Assembly (NCBI GenBank): GCA_009835515.1
Contig: VXXH01000359.1
Location: 1 to 16,074, forward strand
DNA: 16,074 nucleotides
Direction: 5' to 3'
Source of the DNA: Candidatus Poribacteria bacterium
Lineage (GTDB): Bacteria; Poribacteria; WGA-4E; WGA-3G
The position numbers and the translations under genes are program-made. The notes under the pieces were generated by a model, which worked only from the letters and a program-made list of their open reading frames with translations, was not told where the DNA came from and made no database searches. Shown one piece after another: positions 1 to 7,696 of the stretch. Each line of letters opens with the position of its first letter. The stretch's first letter is position 1.

Positions 1-17
1 TGTATACACTTATTATT

Positions 18-956
18 ATGTCCTCTCAAAAAAATTCTGTCCGCCAGCACGTGATTGGTCGAGGGCTGCTATTGCTGCTATCCTGCGTTATCATTGGTCT
101 ATTCTGCGCGGCAATTGGCGGCTTCATCTATGGTCTCTTCCAAAAACGGCAGAGAGTCAGTACTGAAAACGAATTACAGACGCGTATGACGAAAGAAATT
201 CAACAATTAACGCAGGCAAAACACCAAGTTGAATCGGAACTTGCTGCCGTTAATAAGGAGATGAACGAGATTCGGCAGCTGGCAGAAAAGATTCGAGAGG
301 CTTTAGGGATCCTCGGGCAAGGCGGCGAACTGAATACGACTTCGTCCGCCGGAGAATCCGAACCTCAACAGACGGATATATCCGCGTTCACTGATGCTGC
401 ACCTGATACCCACGAGCCGCAGAAACTGACACCCAGTATCCTGAAAGAGGAGTTACAGGCACTCTATAACTATATCAACGCATATCAAAAACAGCTTTTC
501 GGATACCCTTTGATCCTCCCAGTGAAATTCCAACAGGAAAACGGGGAGCAACACGCTTTTTGGTATTCTTCCCACTTCGGATGGCGGAACCATCCGTTAA
601 CGAAAAACCGTGAATTTCACCAAGGGTTGGATATTAAAACCCGCGCCGGCGTTCCTGTGATCGCTGCCGCCGATGGCACGGTTGTACAGGTTGGGGAGAA
701 GGGCTATTTGGGAAATACAATTGAGATCATCCATGAAGCATCCGGGTATAAAACTTTGTACGCACACCTGCAAGGCTATGCTGAGGGGCTCAAAGTTAAT
801 CAAGAAGTGGTACGCGGTCAGATTATTGGCTACGTTGGAAATACTGGCCGTAGCACGGGGGCTCATCTCCACTACGGCATTTATGATATAGAAAAAGAAA
901 GGTGGAGGAACCCTACCCTGTTTATCTTTAATCAAGAACCAACGCTCTCACCGTAA
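18..956 (+). CDS. Membrane-anchored M23 (LytM) peptidoglycan endopeptidase-like protein
   Basis: This 312-residue protein has the layout of an envelope LytM factor. It has a short basic cytoplasmic start, one transmembrane helix at about residues 15-40 (rich in L, I and G), a predicted coiled coil at about 46-97, a low-complexity S/T/E/P linker at about 105-138, and a C-terminal M23 domain at about 180-300. The zinc-site motifs are present: H201-x3-D205 in 'HQGLD' and H283-x-H285 in 'HLH', with a further H250 in 'YAHL'. This suggests an active metalloendopeptidase cutting peptide cross-links in peptidoglycan, rather than a degenerate EnvC/NlpD-type activator. The domain would sit on the outer face of the membrane. 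The ATG at 18 is only 17 bases from the window edge, so its ribosome binding site cannot be judged. The next gene follows after 60 bases on the same strand, with no clear functional link. Confidence 0.9.
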   Translation: MSSQKNSVRQHVIGRGLLLLLSCVIIGLFCAAIGGFIYGLFQKRQRVSTENELQTRMTKEIQQLTQAKHQVESELAAVNKEMNEIRQLAEKIREALGILGQGGELNTTSSAGESEPQQTDISAFTDAAPDTHEPQKLTPSILKEELQALYNYINAYQKQLFGYPLILPVKFQQENGEQHAFWYSSHFGWRNHPLTKNREFHQGLDIKTRAGVPVIAAADGTVVQVGEKGYLGNTIEIIHEASGYKTLYAHLQGYAEGLKVNQEVVRGQIIGYVGNTGRSTGAHLHYGIYDIEKERWRNPTLFIFNQEPTLSP

Positions 957-1002
957 CTGCCTATGAATCAAGGTTAACTGCGTATTATTAAACATATCGG
1001 AA

Positions 1003-1008
1003 AAGGAG
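1003..1008 (+). promoter_or_regulatory. Ribosome binding site of the substrate-binding protein gene
   Basis: AAGGAG lies eight bases before the ATG at 1017. It fixes that start and gives a protein beginning with a good signal peptide. Confidence 0.8.
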
Positions 1009-1016
1009 TATCAAAA

Positions 1017-2354
1017 ATGTCCGACTTTAAGCCCCTGGTCCTGGCGATAATATTATGTCTTTTAGCACTACCGGTGCTCTCACTCGCTCAAGATGAACTC
1101 ACCATTATTTCCCCACATCATGAAGGCATAGAAACGGAATTTGGAGACAATTTCGAGAAGTGGTACAAGGAACAGACAGGCAGAACCGTCGAAACCGACT
1201 GGCGAGATGTCGGTGGCACTTCTTCCAATTACCGGTTCATTGAATCGGAATTTAAACGTGTCCCAGATGGCATCGGTATCGATATCTTCTTTGGCGGCGG
1301 CACTGATAACTACCTCCGTCTCTCGAACATGGGATGGCTCCACGCTTACAAACTACCAAGCACACAACTTGAGCAGATAGCATCATTGTTCCACGGGATT
1401 CCACTCTATGATACTGAATACCAGTGGTATGGCGCAGCGTTATCGAATTTCGGTATCATGTACAATGAAGAACTTCGGGAACTGCTGAAACTCCCGACAG
1501 CCACAGCATGGGAAGATCTCGGGAACTTAGAATTGCTCGGTAAAATTGGCGCAGCCGATCCGAGAGAGAGCGGTTCCGCACATATGATATATGAGATCAT
1601 CCTTCAAACCGTCGGATGGGAAGATGGGTTCGCGCTTTTAACAAAAATCGGTGGTAATGTACGCGCTTTCTCCGCAGGTGCCAATGCGATTCCGACAGAT
1701 GTCGTCGCGGGACAGGTCATCTACGGACTCGCAATCGACTTTTATGCGTATGGTCAGATCGCCGTCGTTGGAGCAGATAAGATTAAATACATCGTCCCAG
1801 CAGAAGGCACAGTTGTTACTGCTGATCCAATTGCTATCCTTAAAGGTGCGCCAAACCTGCCGGTCGCGCAAAAGTTTCTTGAATTCGTCTTATCAGAAAA
1901 CGCACAGAAACTCTGGATGCTCCGTGATACCGATCCTGAGGGCCCTAAGTGGAAAGGCGGTTTAAACCGCGCGAGCGTATTGCCAGCACTCTATGATAAA
2001 CTCGGCGAACGATGCATCGTTCCAAACCCGTTTGCCATGGAAGTATCTCCATTCCAATACGACTCAAATAAAGGCAGCATCCGATGGGATCTTGTCAACG
2101 AACTCTTCGGGGTTCTGATTATCAACTCGCATAAGGATCTCGTCAATGCATGGAAAGCAATACAGAAGTGTAAAGACCCTGCAAAACGCGACGCAGCGAT
2201 CGCAATTTTAACAAAGATGCCGATAACCGAAGCAGAGGCAATGAAACTCGCGAAGGATGCTTGGAACGATCCGACTGTCCGCAACGAAAAAATCAAGGAG
2301 TGGGGACAGTTCGCGAAAGAGAAGTTCAAAGAGGCGCGGAATCTGGCAAGATAA
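1017..2354 (+). CDS. ABC transporter periplasmic substrate-binding protein, family 1 (AfuA/Fbp-like)
   Basis: This 445-residue secreted solute-binding protein has a signal peptide at residues 1-24: charged start, hydrophobic core, and a likely cleavage site after 'SLA' before Q25. The body resembles the class that binds ferric iron, polyamines or similar small ligands. It has a 'VPAEGTVVTADPIAILKGAPN' type segment followed by 'AQKFLEFVLSENAQKLW', which is characteristic of the hinge and C-terminal lobe of these proteins. A lysine-rich helical tail of about 70 residues follows. The ligand cannot be read from sequence. No permease or ATPase gene of the system lies beside it. Its last 29 bases overlap the end of the convergent dnaE-containing ORF on the other strand, so the two 3' ends share sequence and no terminator fits between them. 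Confidence 0.85.
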   Translation: MSDFKPLVLAIILCLLALPVLSLAQDELTIISPHHEGIETEFGDNFEKWYKEQTGRTVETDWRDVGGTSSNYRFIESEFKRVPDGIGIDIFFGGGTDNYLRLSNMGWLHAYKLPSTQLEQIASLFHGIPLYDTEYQWYGAALSNFGIMYNEELRELLKLPTATAWEDLGNLELLGKIGAADPRESGSAHMIYEIILQTVGWEDGFALLTKIGGNVRAFSAGANAIPTDVVAGQVIYGLAIDFYAYGQIAVVGADKIKYIVPAEGTVVTADPIAILKGAPNLPVAQKFLEFVLSENAQKLWMLRDTDPEGPKWKGGLNRASVLPALYDKLGERCIVPNPFAMEVSPFQYDSNKGSIRWDLVNELFGVLIINSHKDLVNAWKAIQKCKDPAKRDAAIAILTKMPITEAEAMKLAKDAWNDPTVRNEKIKEWGQFAKEKFKEARNLAR

Positions 2355-5040
2355 TTGTTACACCCAAGAATTCAGAGAGTTTCTCACATTCTTCTCGGTA
2401 GCGGTCAATTTTCGTTGAATTGCCTGCCTCTCCGGTCATCTTTGCTGCCATGAATTCGTGTGGATAGTGGGTTTTCAGGTATGCCATACGGTATGCCAAC
2501 ATCGAATACGCGACAGTGTGCGATTTGTTGAAGGCATAGCGACCAATAGGTTCAAGCAGTTCAAATATCTCCGCTGCTTCCCCTTGAGCGAACCCTTTTT
2601 TCACTGCCCCTTCAACGAACTTCTCACGTTGTGTAGGCAGCAACGCCTCGTTCTGCTTACCCATCGCGGCGCGAAGTATATCCGCTTCAGCGAATGTAAA
2701 GCCTGCTATATCGTGTGCGATTTGCATCACCTGTTCTTGATAGATGCATACACCGTACGTGCTTTTGAGTGCGCCTTCAAACGAGGGGTGCATATACGCC
2801 ACGGGCTGCACTCCATTTTTTCGATCTATGTACTGTTGCATATCCCCATTTTCTATCGGACCGGGACGATAGAGTGCAGGGATCGCTGAGAACTCCTCAA
2901 AGTTATCCGGTTTGAGTTCGGTAACAACCCGATACATACCAGAGGACCCTTCCAACTGGAACAAACCCGCGATGAGTCCGTTACCGATGAGCGAATACGT
3001 TTGTTCATCGTCAAATGGAATTTCTGCTAACTTGATCTCAATGTCCCGGTTTGCCTTAATCATCTGGAGGCAGTCGTGCGTCTCGGTCAGACTCCGCAAA
3101 CCGAGGGAATCAAATTTGATGATCCCGACATCTTCAACAATTTTACCTTCAAACTGCGTCGCGACTTGGTCGTGTCTATCCTTGAACAGCGGGACGTAGT
3201 TTGTCAACGGTCCCTCTGTGACAACAATCGCAGAGGCATGACAGGAAACGTGCCGTTTCATACCCTCCACCGCTTTGCTAATCTCAATCAACTCTCTATT
3301 TTCGGGAAGTTCAGCGAGTGTCTGAAATTCGGGGACCCGTTCCAAAACCTCATCAAGCGTGATTCCGGGAAAGAGCGGAATTAGCTGCGTCAACTGTTCG
3401 ACTTTTTCGAGCGGCACCTCAAGCGCACGCCCGACATCCTTAATAGCGGCTTTCGCACCTAAGGTTGCAAAGGTCGCAACCTTGCCGACAGAATCCGCCC
3501 CGTATTTTTTTGCCAAGTATTCAATCACAGGTTCACGCGCGCGATCGGCGAAATCGATATCAATATCTGGCGGATTGAGACGTTCAAGGTTTAAAAATCG
3601 TTCAAACAGACAGCCGTAATCCATCGGATTGAAACCGATCACATCAAGTGCATACAGCACGAGACTGCTGGCGGCGGAACCGCGTGCAGAAAGCGGGTAG
3701 CCTTGTTTGTGGGCATAGTTGACGTAATCCGCCACAATGAGAAAATAGTTGGCGTATCCCGACCGTTTGATGACATCCAATTCATAATCAATCCGTTGTC
3801 GGATCGGTTCGGAGAGTTCACCATATTTTTTTCGTAAGCCTTGGTAACACAGTTCTCTCAGATAAGTGTCGTGCGTATGCGCATCGGGGATTTCATACTT
3901 CGGCATTGCGTCTTGTCGGTAGTCAAGTTGAAGATTACACCGATTCGCAATTTCAAGCGTATTACTGATAGCCTCCGGTGGATAATCCTTAAGTGCCTCC
4001 CGCATTTCGTCAACACTTTTAAAGTAGAAGTGGTTGTCAAACCGCGGACGCTTTTGGTCGTTGACAGTCTTCCGCATCTGGATACAGAGGAGCACATCGT
4101 GCATACCGTGGTCAGATTTACGGAGATAGTGGCAATCGTTTGTACCGACGAGCGGCAGATCGAATTCTTTCGCCAGCTGCACCATCACCGGATATGCCTC
4201 AAGTTCCTTGTCGATGTAGTGATTCTGTATCTCAACGTAAAGGTTTCGTTCACCCATTATCTCCATCAGCGTTTTGAAGTTTTGAACGGCTTCGTCACGC
4301 CGATCTGCACAAATGAGTTGGGGTACCTGCCCTTGGATACATCCGGTTAGTGCGATGATGCCGTCCCGGTGTTCACGCAAGATTTCCATGTCAATACGCG
4401 GCTTACGATTGAATCCGTCCGTGTATCCAAGCGATACCAGTTCTAAGAGATTCTGGTAGCCGGTCGCATCCTCGGCGAGCAGCGTGAGATGATAGGGACC
4501 GCCTGGTTCTTGCGCACGTGTCTTTCGACTCCCATGTGCAACATACACTTCACAACCGATGATCGGTTTGATCCCTGCTTCTGTTGCCTTATGATAAAGT
4601 TCCCATGCGCCGAACATGTTGCCGTGGTCGGTGAGTGCCACAGCAGAAACGCTATTTTCGACTGCCCAATCCACCATATCTGGAATACGGCACGCGCCAT
4701 CGAGCATGCTATACTCGCTATGGTTATGTAGATGAATAAATTCGGAACCGGTTTTGGAAGGAATATAAGTACCGCCTTCAGGAGAAGCACCGTCCTGCTG
4801 AGTGGAGAATGGGGTGGTAGATCCGCTTTGCGTCTCAACGCCTGTTACCAGGACAGTGACATCAACCACGTCTTCAGGTTTAGGTTCACCGTCTTTATAG
4901 ACCAACCCAAAGATAATCTGTGCTTCGGGTGCAGTATCTTTGATGACCGTCATCGCTGCATCCAATTCATGCATCATGAAATCTGGTGGTGCGCTAATGT
5001 GAACAATCAATCCAGGAGCACCGCTCATTTTTCCCCCCAT
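2326..5040 (-). CDS. dnaE: FtsZ C-terminal domain fused to C-terminally truncated DNA polymerase III alpha subunit (DnaE)
   Basis: This 904-codon ORF is a composite. Residues about 5-69 match the C-terminal half of FtsZ ('GAPGLIVHISAPPDF', then a helix, then 'IIFGLVY' and 'VTVLVTGVE'). Residues about 70-98 are an S/T/G/Q-rich linker. From residue 99 on it is bacterial DnaE: a PHP domain beginning 'SEFIHLHNHSEYSMLDGA' with metal-site residues kept (H103, H105, D138-H139, E164, H184, D302-x-H304), then the palm with 'RGSA' (453-456), catalytic aspartates D494 and D496 in 'PDIDIDF', and the third aspartate at D644 in 'KFDSLG'. The fingers run to about residue 885. It stops soon after the position of the usual 'LPPD' motif, about 350 residues short of a normal DnaE. 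The helix-hairpin-helix, beta-clamp-binding, OB and tau-binding parts are missing. The last five residues are written antisense to the neighbouring gene. No ATG, GTG or TTG lies near the PHP start, so DnaE translation must begin inside the FtsZ part or arrive from upstream by frameshift. ATGs at 5040 and 5028 are the candidate starts. Confidence 0.85.
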   Translation of the reverse strand: MGGKMSGAPGLIVHISAPPDFMMHELDAAMTVIKDTAPEAQIIFGLVYKDGEPKPEDVVDVTVLVTGVETQSGSTTPFSTQQDGASPEGGTYIPSKTGSEFIHLHNHSEYSMLDGACRIPDMVDWAVENSVSAVALTDHGNMFGAWELYHKATEAGIKPIIGCEVYVAHGSRKTRAQEPGGPYHLTLLAEDATGYQNLLELVSLGYTDGFNRKPRIDMEILREHRDGIIALTGCIQGQVPQLICADRRDEAVQNFKTLMEIMGERNLYVEIQNHYIDKELEAYPVMVQLAKEFDLPLVGTNDCHYLRKSDHGMHDVLLCIQMRKTVNDQKRPRFDNHFYFKSVDEMREALKDYPPEAISNTLEIANRCNLQLDYRQDAMPKYEIPDAHTHDTYLRELCYQGLRKKYGELSEPIRQRIDYELDVIKRSGYANYFLIVADYVNYAHKQGYPLSARGSAASSLVLYALDVIGFNPMDYGCLFERFLNLERLNPPDIDIDFADRAREPVIEYLAKKYGADSVGKVATFATLGAKAAIKDVGRALEVPLEKVEQLTQLIPLFPGITLDEVLERVPEFQTLAELPENRELIEISKAVEGMKRHVSCHASAIVVTEGPLTNYVPLFKDRHDQVATQFEGKIVEDVGIIKFDSLGLRSLTETHDCLQMIKANRDIEIKLAEIPFDDEQTYSLIGNGLIAGLFQLEGSSGMYRVVTELKPDNFEEFSAIPALYRPGPIENGDMQQYIDRKNGVQPVAYMHPSFEGALKSTYGVCIYQEQVMQIAHDIAGFTFAEADILRAAMGKQNEALLPTQREKFVEGAVKKGFAQGEAAEIFELLEPIGRYAFNKSHTVAYSMLAYRMAYLKTHYPHEFMAAKMTGEAGNSTKIDRYREECEKLSEFLGVTIILPDSAPL

Positions 5041-5794
5041 CTAAGAGGGGGGAGGAGACAGCGTGCTCCGCAGCGATTCGCGGCCGGTTTTCACCCTTCG
5101 CCTTCCCTACACCCATCAACACTGTGCCAGCATTCTGCATGATGCTCTCTACATCGGCGAAGTCAACATTAATTTCGCCTGACTCCACAATAATATCGGC
5201 GACACTTTTAACGCCGCGTAACACGGTTTCATCACTCATGCGAAACGCTTCGCTCATTGAGGGTTCTGCATCTACAGTATCAAGGAGCCGTTGGTTCGGC
5301 ACCACAATAACGGCATCTGCGTTCTCCTGAAGTTCCTGAAGACCGTATGCTGCTTGTTCGGCGCGGCGTTGTCCCTCAGAATCAAACGGATGCGTCACAA
5401 CACCTATTGTTAAAGCCTCATGCTCTCGGGCAAGCGCTGCAATCACGGGTGCGGCACCTGTTCCCGTTCCGCCACCCATACCTGCTATAATGAAAACCAG
5501 GCGAGCGTCTGTGAGAGCAGCGTCAAGTGTCTCCAGATTTTCCTCAGCTGCGCTTCTGCCTATCTCAGGATTCGCGTCTGCGCCAAATCCTTGCGTGGTG
5601 TCAGTACCGATTTGTACCTGTGTCGCTCCCTCACACGTGCGGAGCGCTTCCAAGTCTGTATTCACGGCGTAAAATTCTACTTCTTTCAAATCAGATGCCA
5701 TTATCCGTTTGATGACGTTGCCACCGGCATCACCGACACCGAAAATTTTAAGTTTGTCTCGTATCGGCTTGGATACCTCTTTTCCACGTGCCAT
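4834..5794 (-). other. ftsZ: ftsZ unit spanning two reading frames
   Basis: This is the extent of the recognisable FtsZ protein. It starts at the internal ATG at 5794 ('MARGKE', residue 198 of the upstream ORF) and runs through the GTPase domain to about residue 451, then continues one frame over into residues 4-69 of the downstream ORF. The nucleotide-binding G-box GGGTGTG is intact (304-310 of the upstream ORF). So is the T7 loop NVDFAD (406-411), with both aspartates used in GTP hydrolysis. The piece across the break reads 'SSPLLDGGKMSGAPG' once one base is dropped. It matches E. coli FtsZ 'SSPLLEDIDLSGARG' residue for residue in length, as far as I recall that sequence. FtsZ would be the tubulin-like division ring protein. 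No conserved C-terminal peptide (D-I-P-x-F-L type) is clearly present. Only 'YIP' before the DnaE part recalls it. Confidence 0.8.
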
Positions 5795-6385
5795 AGTTGT
5801 TCCCCTCTTAACTTCTTCAACACCAAATTCCTCACGCAGGAGCGTCCGAATTTGGCTAAGTCTTGTTTTGACGGTACCCGCCGCCAAACCAAGTTCCTCT
5901 GCAATCTCTTTGACAGTCCACAACTCTAAGTAGTATAACACCGCAATCGCGCGGACCCGCTCTGGAAGGTGGTGTACGGCTTCTGTTACAGCAGCGCGAA
6001 GTTCCGTCTCCCGGAAACGGGCAAGCACATCCCGATCAATCGTCTCAGCGAGTTGCTCTGCACTCTGAAGGATTTCGCCTCTGGAATGCGACTTGGCGGC
6101 GTAGTACCTTCTGCAAGTCGTCCAGGCTATCTTTCGGAGCCAAGCACCGAAACTACTGACTTCGCGTAAACCGCCGATGTTTTCCCAGACTGCAACCCAA
6201 ACGTCTTGGAAGATCTCTTCAGCATCGCGGATCTGACGGGAGTTAAAAACAACCAGTTGCCAAATCCTGGAACTGTGGCGGGCTGCGAGTTGCGCAAATG
6301 CCGCCTCATCACCGTTTTGCACGCGCTGAATGAGTTCTTCGTCTGTCAAATCTGTGTACGTTGATGAATCATATCGCATAGACAA
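4994..6385 (-). CDS. ECF sigma factor fused in frame to the FtsZ GTPase domain
   Basis: This ORF of 463 codons holds two unrelated families with no stop between them. Residues about 15-95 are sigma region 2 ('DAEEIFQDVWVAVWENI' with the following 'SFGAWLRKIAWTTCRRY'). Residues about 135-188 are sigma region 4, with the helix-turn-helix 'TVKEIAEELGLAAGTVKTRL'. From M198 the sequence is FtsZ through about residue 451. After that it runs out of frame for 12 residues to a TAG. The first codon given here is TTG at 6385. ATG at 6379 is an equally good or better start, with GGGA about 11 bases upstream. The sigma part would direct RNA polymerase to a small regulon. No anti-sigma gene follows, which is where one is often found. 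Either the sigma gene has lost its stop and reads into ftsZ, or a real fusion is made. Confidence 0.85.
   Translation of the reverse strand: MSMRYDSSTYTDLTDEELIQRVQNGDEAAFAQLAARHSSRIWQLVVFNSRQIRDAEEIFQDVWVAVWENIGGLREVSSFGAWLRKIAWTTCRRYYAAKSHSRGEILQSAEQLAETIDRDVLARFRETELRAAVTEAVHHLPERVRAIAVLYYLELWTVKEIAEELGLAAGTVKTRLSQIRTLLREEFGVEEVKRGTTMARGKEVSKPIRDKLKIFGVGDAGGNVIKRIMASDLKEVEFYAVNTDLEALRTCEGATQVQIGTDTTQGFGADANPEIGRSAAEENLETLDAALTDARLVFIIAGMGGGTGTGAAPVIAALAREHEALTIGVVTHPFDSEGQRRAEQAAYGLQELQENADAVIVVPNQRLLDTVDAEPSMSEAFRMSDETVLRGVKSVADIIVESGEINVDFADVESIMQNAGTVLMGVGKAKGENRPRIAAEHAVSSPLLDGGKNERCSWIDCSH
5028..5052 (-). other. G6A5 slippery run with C6/G6 hairpin at the FtsZ frame break
   Basis: In the coding (minus) direction, six C's (5052-5047), an eight-base loop and six G's (5038-5033) form a perfect inverted repeat. 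The G's run straight into five A's (5032-5028) and then TG. The frame changes by one base exactly here: upstream the codons are GAT GGG GGG AAA AAT, downstream GGG GGA AAA ATG. Removing one base of the run restores a full FtsZ. It could be a sequencing or assembly indel, a transcriptional slippage site, or a +1 translational shift site. Confidence 0.7.
5794..5809 (-). promoter_or_regulatory. Internal ribosome binding site and start for FtsZ inside the sigma-FtsZ ORF
   Basis: On the minus strand AAGAGG (5809-5804) lies nine bases before the in-frame ATG at 5794-5792, exactly where FtsZ homology begins. It looks like a normal ribosome binding site for a stand-alone FtsZ, now buried in a longer reading frame. 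It implies FtsZ could be made separately from any fusion. Confidence 0.65.
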
Positions 6386-6497
6386 ATTCCCAATTAGATT
6401 TCGCCAATTAGACTGTAGTTATAAAGAGGAGAATTTATGCGGAAAGGGTTTAAAAAAATGTAAATTGTGTTGCATCCGTTTTTAATTTTACGACAAC

Positions 6498-6513
6498 GGG
6501 CAATGAATTGCCC
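6498..6513. repeat. Small palindrome, REP-like or terminator stem
   Basis: GGGCAA-TGAA-TTGCCC is a six-base-pair perfect stem with a four-base loop, 15 bases past the stop of the minus-strand permease gene. No U-run follows it on that strand, so a rho-independent terminator is unlikely. A repeated intergenic palindrome is a better reading. Confidence 0.4.
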
Positions 6514-6527
6514 TACTACGAACTACA

Positions 6528-7646
6528 TTATCGCCTTCGTGATGCCATGTCAAAACCGACCGCTGCAACAAGTACCACACCTTTAATAATATCCTGCCAT
6601 GAAGCATCCATATTTGCCATGCTCATGCCGTTATTGAGACTTTCCATGACGAACGCACCTAAAACCGCACCAAAGATGCTCCCGCGCCCGCCCATTAGAC
6701 TGGCACCCCCGATAACACATGCAGCGATAGCGTCTAACTCCAGTAATCTTCCGGCTTCTGGACTCGCACTTCCGACACGTGCTGTCATGACGACACCGGC
6801 GATTGCCATCAAGGCACCCATCGTTGCAAATACCCGCAACGTAATACCGCGGACATTCACCCCGGAAAGGTACGCTGCTTCCGCATTGCCGCCGACTGCA
6901 TAGACATAACGTCCGAAACGGGTGTGACTCGCGATGAAATGGAACACGAACGCCAATCCGAAAAGAATGCATACTGGAAATGGAACGCCTTTATGAGCAT
7001 TCATCACAGCGATGAAAGCGATAATCAGTACCGACATCCCGACTATTTTCAATAGAAACATGAGCAGAGACGCTTGTTCTGTACCGTATTGCAGCCGCCC
7101 AACGCGTTGTCGGTAAAATCGGTAACCACTAATGCTTAACCCGACAACTATAAGTGCCCATCCGAGCATCGGCGAGAGGTAGGCATTGCCAATCGCTTTG
7201 AGCCAATTGTCTGGGAGTAGGATGGTCTCGCCTTTGGTAAAAGCCAACATCAAGCCGCGATACGCCAAAAAGCCGCCCAGTGTGACGATAAACGCCGGGA
7301 TACGCTGATATGCGACGAGGTAACCCTGCATCAATCCCATTAGGATGCCGATGCAGATAACGATGAAAAGGGTAACGAGAATCGGCTGCCCCCACCACAC
7401 GTGTACAATCGCTGCGATCGCACCCAGTAAACCGGCACCGTAGCCAACTGATAGGTCAATGTTGGCAGAGACAATAACCAAGGTCATACCGACAGCGAGG
7501 ATAGCAGTGACGGCGGCTTGGCGCGAGAGATTGGACAGATTCCGAGTGCTGAGGAAGGTGCCACTGGTCAGTAGTGTGAAAATCACCCAGACACAGACGA
7601 GCGCAAGCACCATCGCATACATACGGAGATTTAGATTTTTTGACAA
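6528..7646 (-). CDS. CUT2-family sugar ABC transporter permease (XylH/RbsC type)
   Basis: This 372-residue integral membrane protein has about ten hydrophobic segments and belongs to the branched permease family that contains RbsC, AraH and XylH. Diagnostic stretches are 'ILAVGMTLVIVSANIDLSVG' near the start, 'IPAFIVTLGGFLAYRG' in the middle, and 'YAVGGNAEAAYLSGVNV' followed by 'DAIAACVIGGASLMGGRG' near the end. The extra hydrophobic region around residues 165-225 favours the longer XylH-like form over RbsC. The ATPase and the sugar-binding protein are not adjacent, so the complex must be completed from elsewhere. The start used is TTG at 7646 with GGAG about 11 bases upstream and an in-frame TAA just before. 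ATG at 7622 is the alternative. It lies 50 bases after the TatD-like gene and may be the last gene of the minus-strand run. Confidence 0.9.
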   Translation of the reverse strand: MSKNLNLRMYAMVLALVCVWVIFTLLTSGTFLSTRNLSNLSRQAAVTAILAVGMTLVIVSANIDLSVGYGAGLLGAIAAIVHVWWGQPILVTLFIVICIGILMGLMQGYLVAYQRIPAFIVTLGGFLAYRGLMLAFTKGETILLPDNWLKAIGNAYLSPMLGWALIVVGLSISGYRFYRQRVGRLQYGTEQASLLMFLLKIVGMSVLIIAFIAVMNAHKGVPFPVCILFGLAFVFHFIASHTRFGRYVYAVGGNAEAAYLSGVNVRGITLRVFATMGALMAIAGVVMTARVGSASPEAGRLLELDAIAACVIGGASLMGGRGSIFGAVLGAFVMESLNNGMSMANMDASWQDIIKGVVLVAAVGFDMASRRR

Positions 7647-7696
7647 TTGGGTTTCCGCTCCGATTTTTCCGTATTTTTAACGATTAAGTTTCACGC

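Noticed and set aside
2326..2480. Split DnaE intein as the reason for the early end
   Set aside because: No intein N-terminal motif (Cys followed by the block A pattern) is present. The polymerase sequence runs into antisense of the neighbouring gene instead.
3841..4350. 169-codon plus-strand reading frame opposite dnaE
   Set aside because: Antisense shadow of the polymerase gene.
5028..5052. Rho-independent terminator at the C6/G6 hairpin
   Set aside because: In the direction of transcription (minus) the stem is followed by A's, not T's, and it lies inside FtsZ coding sequence.
5420..5929. 169-codon plus-strand reading frame opposite sigma-FtsZ
   Set aside because: Antisense shadow of a strongly conserved coding region, with no domain signature.
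6437..6463. Eight-codon plus-strand ORF with a good AGAGGAG ribosome binding site upstream of the sigma gene
   Set aside because: Nothing on the plus strand follows it for translation coupling or attenuation. Probably chance in an AT-rich promoter region.
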